In this document: in pieces, positions 58,920 through 64,000 of the stretch
Position numbering within the stretch: position 1 is the stretch's first letter
Layout of the letters: the number at the start of each line of letters is the position of its first letter
Origin: Stictocephala bisonia
Taxonomy: Eukaryota > Arthropoda > Insecta > Hemiptera > Membracidae
Length of the DNA stretch: 64,000 nucleotides
Reading direction: 5' to 3'
Assembly (NCBI GenBank): GCA_035578905.1
Contig: JAQJVL010000110.1
Coordinates: forward strand, 1,564,631 to 1,628,630
Notes under the pieces: generated by a model
What the model was told of the DNA's origin: nothing
What the model saw: the letters and a program-made list of their open reading frames with translations, nothing else
Database searches by the model: none
Made by a program: the position numbers and the translations under genes

Positions 58920-59480
58920 AATTGGTTAATTTACGGCCTCTAAGAGTAGACTTATGAGATTTTTCTAGACTGTGAAACTTTATTATCTGTGAGAACAAAC
59001 TGTTTTCAATTGGAAAATTAAAAATTTAGTTTTAAAGCATGCATAGCCAGATCATAAGACATGGCGAGAAACATGATATTTTATTGATTCAGGGTAAAAT
59101 ATAGTACTTTGTGCCTTCAAGGACTTACAGATTTCTCTAGAATTAGAAACTTTTTTTATCTAAGAGAACAAACTGATTTTAATCAGAAAATTTACGATTT
59201 AATTTCACCAAATGTATAACCAGTTCACATGACATGGCTAAATATGGTGAGAAACTGATATTTCACTGATTCAGAGTCAACTACAGTAATTTGTGCACTC
59301 TAAAAGTTAACAAACTGATTTAAATTGGAAAATTTTAAATTTAATTTTAAAACAGTTCATCGGACCTGGCTAAACATGCCGAGAACCCCGATATTTAATT
59401 GATTTAGAGTCAATTGCCGTACTTTATGGTCTCTACAAGTAGACTTTCAGATTTTTTTAAACAATCAAAGTTTGTAAACT
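58920..59480. repeat. Degenerate ~180-bp tandem array, ~3 copies
   Basis: The block tctaagagtagact, agaacaaactg, ttggaaaatt, acatggcgagaaac, tattgattcag, tactttgtgc recurs with starts near 58,932, 59,110, 59,291 and 59,424. Spacing is 178, 181 and 133 bp, the last unit having a deletion. Copies differ by many substitutions. The array abuts the Helitron start at 59,493. Confidence 0.75.
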
Positions 59481-59492
59481 ACAAGAAATATA

Positions 59493-60462
59493 TCTATATA
59501 TACAAAAGAAATATACCACTCATCACTATTTCTCCAAAACTATACGTCCAATTGACTTGAAATGTTATACATAGGTTTATCTTGGCCCCTAGAGGCTCAC
59601 TAAGAAAGGATTTTCCTCTCCGTCCCACTGGCTTCCAAAATTCCCATGGTATTCTTAAGGAGCTATATTAATTGATTGATTTATTTGATTAACATCTGTT
59701 AAATAAAAACAAATTGAGTAAAATTGTGGTAGGCTAAACTTTTAAATTTGAAAATAGTTGAGTACAGTAGTAAATTACACAATACAACCTCGGTTATCAG
59801 GCCTTGTGTGGCAAAGGTCAAGCCGGAATCGATAAAAGCTGCATAAAACATAAGTCATCCATAACTTGGTTTTATTGGAAAAACACGTTTAGTAACTGAT
59901 AACAGACAGCACGTGTAAGCGGGGCGCCTACAATTGCATGTGACATGTGCTCTGCAGCAATTGTAATGAAAGGAACGATGTTTATCAATTGTAATGAAAG
60001 GAACGATGTTTATCACGATTGCCAACTTTGAAGTTGTTTTACAATACAATAGAAAGATATTTTTTATGTTCCACTTCTCCCACTCGCTAAGTGGACGCTT
60101 CCAGTCAGCCACACTGAACAAAAGTAAACAACATAGTCAGTTCGGATCTTCAGGCGCATTATTAAATTATTACACAGTAACAAGCCACCGCTTGTTGATC
60201 CAATTAATTTTAATTTTATCTTGTAAATAATTTGTATTGTTATCTACTTGCCGAACCGGATGATACGGACTACCGTATAAAGCGAGGCCAGATAATCGAG
60301 GTTTTACTGTACATATCAGCTATTTTAAATTCGATATTAAATCAAATAATTTGAATAATAGTGGAAAAATACAGTTTAAACTGAAAGCTTACTGCACATT
60401 TCTATTAGGTAAAAAAATCAACCTCATTATTATGACCAGCAAAGCGGGCGGGTACAGCTAGT
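59493..60462 (+). mobile_element. Non-autonomous Helitron, 970 bp
   Basis: Starts TCTATATATACAAAAG after an A and ends with gcgggcgggtacagCTAG before a T, matching Helitron rules (5' TC, 3' CTRR, insertion between A and T). The start is followed by tctccaaaactatacgtcca then attgacttgaaatg, a sequence I associate with insect Helitrons whose 3' end is gcgggtacagctag. No Rep/helicase gene is present, and a pogo-like element interrupts it. Confidence 0.75.
59780..60309. mobile_element. Short pogo/Tigger-like element nested in the Helitron
   Basis: Left end caatacaacctcggttatca and the right end, reverse-complemented, cagtaaaacctcgattatct are inverted repeats, followed by ggcc on both sides. TA follows the right end (60,310-11); the left TA is mutated or shifted. 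The interior has a 28-bp direct duplication (caattgtaatgaaaggaacg then atgtttat, twice near 59,958-60,013). Two overlapping 78-88-codon frames are not recognised. Confidence 0.7.
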
Positions 60463-60499
60463 AGTTTATAAATCAGATTTTTTTTAAGCATTAAATTTA

Positions 60500-61085
60500 A
60501 TATTAGTAGGAACAGTAATGAATAATTGACTAAAGATGTTTAATTGTTAGTTCGATATTTAGGTTAGCTGATAAAATTGGAAGAGGATTTATATAATCTA
60601 TTTTGTTCTGATTTTTACAATGACATCAAGCGTAGTGATAAGCAAAACTGACAGCAACTGTTTATTTAAAACTGTTAATATTAGTAGGAACAGTAATAAA
60701 TAATTGACTAAAGATGTTTAATTGTTAGTTCGATATTTAGGTTAGCTGATAAAATTGGAAGAGGATTTATATAATTTAATTTGTTCTGTTTTTTACAATG
60801 ACATCAAGCGTAGTGATAAGCAAAACTGACAGCAACTGTTTATTTAAAACTGTTAATATTAGTAGGAACAGTAATAAATAATTGACTAAAGATGTTTAAT
60901 TGTTAGTTCGATATTTAGGTTAGCTGATAAAATTGGAAGAGGATTTATATAATTTAATTTGTTCTGTTTTTTACAATGACATCAAGCGTAGTGATAAGCA
61001 AAACTGACAGCAACTGTTTATTTAAAACTGTTAATATTAGTAGGAACAGTAATAAATAATTGACTAAAGATGTTTTATTTTTTAG
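60500..61085. repeat. 178-bp satellite-like array, ~3.3 copies
   Basis: Tandem units starting tattagtaggaacagtaat at 60,501, 60,679, 60,857 and 61,035, an exact 178-bp period. Copies 2 and 3 are almost identical; copy 1 has a few changes. The fourth copy breaks off at about 61,075 in ttttattttttagttcaata. The length is typical of nucleosome-sized satellite monomers. It begins about 40 bp after the Helitron 3' end. Confidence 0.95.
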
Positions 61086-61423
61086 TTCAATATTTCTTAA
61101 AAAATCAACTAATTTTCTACTATCAGTCAAAATAGGAAATTTGTTTTCGAAAAATACAAACTTTACCAATTTTCAAAGAGCAGTCATGTTTTTAATACGA
61201 ATCCAAAACAACCAACAATTTTTGAGCATATGTATAGATGTATGATATAACTTTTGTACTATTGGAATTTTTTGTTTGATAACCAAAGTCCAATTGGCAA
61301 CACTTTGTTAGCCCCTAAGTGCCAATAAAGTGGATAGATAGCCAACAATTAATTAGCAATAGTTTTGTTTTTAATTTTGTGTTATGATACTCTTATTCGT
61401 ATAACATTTTTATAATTTTGTAA
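61086..61423. other. No recognised gene
   Basis: AT-rich, no feature supported. Confidence 0.45.
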
Positions 61424-61507
61424 TTCTCAAATTTTATCTCAAACATTGTTTTGTGTGAGTAAGATGGTGACTCACACAAAATAATGTTTGAGACAAAATT
61501 TGAGATA
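61424..61507. repeat. Hairpin with ~35-bp arms
   Basis: tctcaaattttatctcaaac then attgttttgtgtgagt pairs with actcacacaaaataatgttt then gagacaaaatttgaga, with a loop of about 12 bases. It may be a very short MITE. Confidence 0.8.
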
Positions 61508-61762
61508 TTCACGTTGATATTCACATTGAAACAGCTCGTTATTTTTATTTATTGACAAAAGCGCCATCTTTAAAATGTTATATCTAACCTTTACCTAAAT
61601 GTGAAAAAATAAAATAATCTGTAAGGTAAATTTAAAAGCTTTAAATGAAGTCCTTATACATTTTTACATAAGTGGAACACTTCTTAACTTATTAAGAAGA
61701 AAACTTTTAAAAATTATGAAATTTCGGAGTGAACATTTTACTATTCAATTCTCTATAGCTCA

Positions 61763-62040
61763 TTAGTGGTACATTGTAATTAAAAGTTGTAAACCACATT
61801 TTCTTCTTAAAATGAGTTATTTAACCCATTTCATGTTTTTTTAAAATAATTTGTCCCCCCCATATCAAGGTAACCCCCCACCACACCAACTAACACACGG
61901 ATGGGCAAAGTGGTATATTTGAAAGAACTACATCTCATTTGATATAATAAAACCAATGTTACGTGAATATATTAAATTTCTATTTAATCCATCATGTTTT
62001 ACCTGGTCTACTTTATTACAGGGCTAACGCTACTATTCTT
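61763..62040. repeat. Local direct repeat, longer copy
   Basis: From gtggtacattgtaattaaaa to acagggctaacgctactatt. It recurs at 62,291-62,443 with an internal block of about 120 bp (roughly 61,832-61,947, containing a C-rich ccccccatatcaaggtaacc stretch) missing. Confidence 0.85.
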
Positions 62041-62102
62041 CTATTATTCTTCTAAAGAATTCCACATTTTGGTACCTCATGACACCACATTTTCTCATTA
62101 GC

Positions 62103-62200
62103 TAGATATACCCTACTGAGGGTATATCTTATTCTGTTTGGTAGTAACTAGGTATGAATAAATATATCCTATACCTAGTTACTACCAAACAGAATAAGAG
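62103..62200. repeat. Two adjacent hairpins
   Basis: First: agatataccc, tactga, gggtatatct. Second: cttattctgtttggtagtaa then ctaggtat, a 15-base loop, and a perfect 28-bp return arm (atacctagttactaccaaac then agaataag). Together they form a strong cruciform-prone site between the two direct repeats. Confidence 0.9.
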
Positions 62201-62290
62201 TGTAAACTTACATTCTTAATTGTGCAAGAAAACTACTGTTTTAACATTTAATTACAAGAACCCACCCACACACCCATTCATGTACAGGGG

Positions 62291-62443
62291 TAGGTGGTAC
62301 ATTGTAATTAAAAGTTGTAAACCACATTTTCTTCTTAAAATGAGTTATTTAACCCAAAACCAATGTTACGTGAATATATTAAATTTCTATTTAATCCATC
62401 ATGTTTTACCTGGTCTACTTTATTACAGGGCTAACGCTACTAT
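62291..62443. repeat. Local direct repeat, shorter copy
   Basis: Matches both ends of 61,763-62,040 with the middle deleted; the join is at ttatttaaccca / aaaccaatgtta. Confidence 0.85.
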
Positions 62444-63504
62444 GTTAAAAACCTTTTTATTTTCTCCTAGTTTTTATTAAGTTTCAGGTTTTTATATTTA
62501 ATTAAAGAAATAAAACTATGCATTATACTAAAAGAGGGGTTTTAAATATTGGTTACGGTTTCTTTAAAATATAATTATAATCTTCTTCTACTTCTGTCGG
62601 CTATGTCAACAGCACTTACATGCAATCAAAATACCACAAACATAATCATTATAGTCGCATCATCTAGATTAGAAATTATCTAAATATATATATTCAAAAC
62701 AAACAAACAAAAAATCACTATCTATACATGTTTGCTTAGATCTCATAAAAACGAATTACACTCTATTTGTACTTGATTAATTATATTACTACTCAGAAAT
62801 ACAAGAAATGTAAAAAGTTATAACCTCCAATAGCACTGACAGCAAAATAACAAACAATAAAACAAAGATTAGATAGGATTTATGCATTAGCAACACAGAA
62901 CAGCTATAGACACTAAAAGCACTAGCGGAGAGACGAAAACAGTCCTGTGTCAATATGACAACCACATGTTCAATAATTGAAGCACAGAAACTTAAGTTTG
63001 GAGTCAACTGTGATGTGAACTAACAGCATGGATATTGCCTAGGCATCTAGCGGCTGTTTCTTGACCCGTTTTTTTTTTCCCAAGACTAAAAATAACCTCT
63101 TACCATACTTACATCATGAGATTCTGAACAGCTAAAGCCGTTTGATGCATGCAAAGGGTTACTATCCTAAATTGTTTTTTATTATAATCATCATTATTTT
63201 GTATTATGAAATAACAAATACTGATCACTTAGGGTTTGACAGTTTTGTGATTAACAAGAGAATATATTTATTTTTTAATTGTATGTTCTTTTAAATAAAT
63301 ATGACTGCATTCTTTACATTAGAATTCAACATTATTATTTATTGTTTTTACAAATCATCCTTGGTTTTTTATGCTGAATCTACATGGTTTAATTTCTTTA
63401 AGATTCTAATATACTTTGTAAGCACCTAAGTTTGTCAATTTATAAATAACTTCTTATAAGTGACGCCAACACAGCTTGTGCGCACAGAAAATATAAATGA
63501 TTAT
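62444..63504. other. No recognised gene
   Basis: AT-rich; a 72-codon minus-strand frame (62,789-63,007) is unsupported. Confidence 0.45.
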
Positions 63505-63558
63505 ATAAGTGAAGGATGAGTGTAGTCTAGTCATTAACTGAGTTCGATTTACGAGTTC
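63505..63558 (-). mobile_element. SINE family A tail fragment
   Basis: gatgagtgtagtctagtcat then taactgagttcgattt matches the body of family A (gagtgtagtctttgttacta, then tctgagttcgactt). It is cut by the mariner-type element. Confidence 0.5.
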
Positions 63559-64000
63559 TGTCTAAAAAGTATCCGACCGCCGATCAGTAGTTGGTTGCGG
63601 CCTGACCAACCGGCTCAAACCAGTTTTTGGAGGGGAGAGAGGACCCTACACCTTCATTGAACCCACTCCGGTTGCTCAGTGAGTCACAGCGCTCTGATTT
63701 GTACAGTACTGTCATCCGTGTGTTGAGCAACGCATCTGCATTAAATGTTGACAAAAAACTTGGCCATTCAGCATTATAGACGACTGCCATGATATGAAAA
63801 GTTTATGGTGAAGAATCTATGGGCGATACACAAATTAAAGAGTGGTTTTGGCGGTTTAAAAATGGCCGCCAAAACCAGTGGAGAGTGATGAGCGATCAGG
63901 CAGATCTTTAATGACTAGAAACGCTGAAAATTTCTAACGTGTTCATGCAGCAATTAATGAAAACCGTCGATTGACTGTCCGAGAGCTGGAAAACGATTTA
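63559..64000 (+). pseudogene. 5' part of a broken mariner-type element, cut by window end
   Basis: Begins tgtctaaaaagtatccgacc, a typical mariner terminal sequence. From about 63,722 the plus strand gives EQRICIK, a stop, then KVYGEESMGDTQIKEWFWRF with KNGR, then after a frame shift VESDERSGRSLMTRNAENF, another stop, and RVHAAINENRRLTVRELEND. These are the first and second helix-turn-helix blocks and the linker of mariner transposases; the E-S-D-E-R-x-G-R motif is characteristic. At least two stops and one frame shift make it non-functional. The catalytic part lies beyond the window. It inserted into a SINE family A fragment. Confidence 0.8.

Noticed and set aside
1..64000. CRISPR array, operon, phage or other prokaryotic system
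   Set aside because: No array of short repeats with unique spacers, no ribosome-binding sites or operon-like gene spacing, and introns, SINEs and insect-type transposons throughout show that this is eukaryotic DNA.

Overview
The window looks like AT-rich, repeat-dense nuclear DNA from an arthropod, probably an insect. The reasons are spliced eukaryotic gene fragments, TTAGG-type (insect telomere-like) motifs near 2.4 kb, tRNA-derived SINEs, and a typical insect set of DNA transposons (hAT, piggyBac, pogo/Tigger-like, mariner, Helitron). The species is not identifiable from what I can see; a hemipteran-like genome would be my guess, but that is inference. Host genes are almost absent. The only piece I would call a host gene is a terminal exon at 56.21-56.35 kb (minus strand) that resembles the C-terminus of glycerol kinase 5. 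A second possible host exon at 20.48-20.60 kb (minus) is unidentified. Everything else that is recognisable is repeat or transposon.

Layout. 0-5.5 kb: a 36-bp minisatellite cut by the window edge, a 0.85-kb foldback element, a solo arm of a second foldback family, a short hairpin element, a mariner-type remnant and a tRNA-derived SINE. 5.5-20 kb: long stretches with no recognised gene, interrupted by a dispersed repeat (copies at 8.7 and 18.9 kb), hairpin elements (9.75, 13.2 and 17.7 kb) and a 42-bp minisatellite with a higher-order pattern (11.1 kb). 20-23.5 kb: the orphan exon, a three-copy 124-bp tandem repeat, a SINE head and foldback pieces.

23.8-39.6 kb is the most structured part. 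A 4.2-kb hAT element (23,790-28,016) with an 8-bp target-site duplication contains a spliced but frameshifted hAT transposase gene on the minus strand. Facing it is a deleted relic of the same gene on the plus strand. A 7.68-kb direct tandem duplication starts inside this element, so the second hAT copy has no left end. The hAT part of the two copies is essentially identical, whereas the flanking sequence differs by roughly 1 percent.

39.6-49 kb: SINE pieces, a 36-bp degenerate minisatellite, a remnant of a transposon-like protein with a GQNKN / FPVRGHSF signature, an N-terminal zinc-finger fragment, and a Russian-doll pogo-like element at 46.25-48.96 kb. 49-54.8 kb: a piggyBac deletion derivative inserted in a foldback element, and a short pogo-like element. 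56-57.3 kb: the glycerol-kinase-like exon and a GC-rich repeat cluster. 58-61.1 kb: a hairpin element and a degenerate ~180-bp tandem array, then a Helitron carrying a nested pogo-like element, then a clean 178-bp satellite-like array. 61-64 kb: palindromes, a partial segmental repeat, and the broken 5' part of a mariner element running off the window.

I see no operon-like or defence-like system. The genes do not work together in a pathway; the biology here is nested transposition, fold-back structure and tandem duplication.
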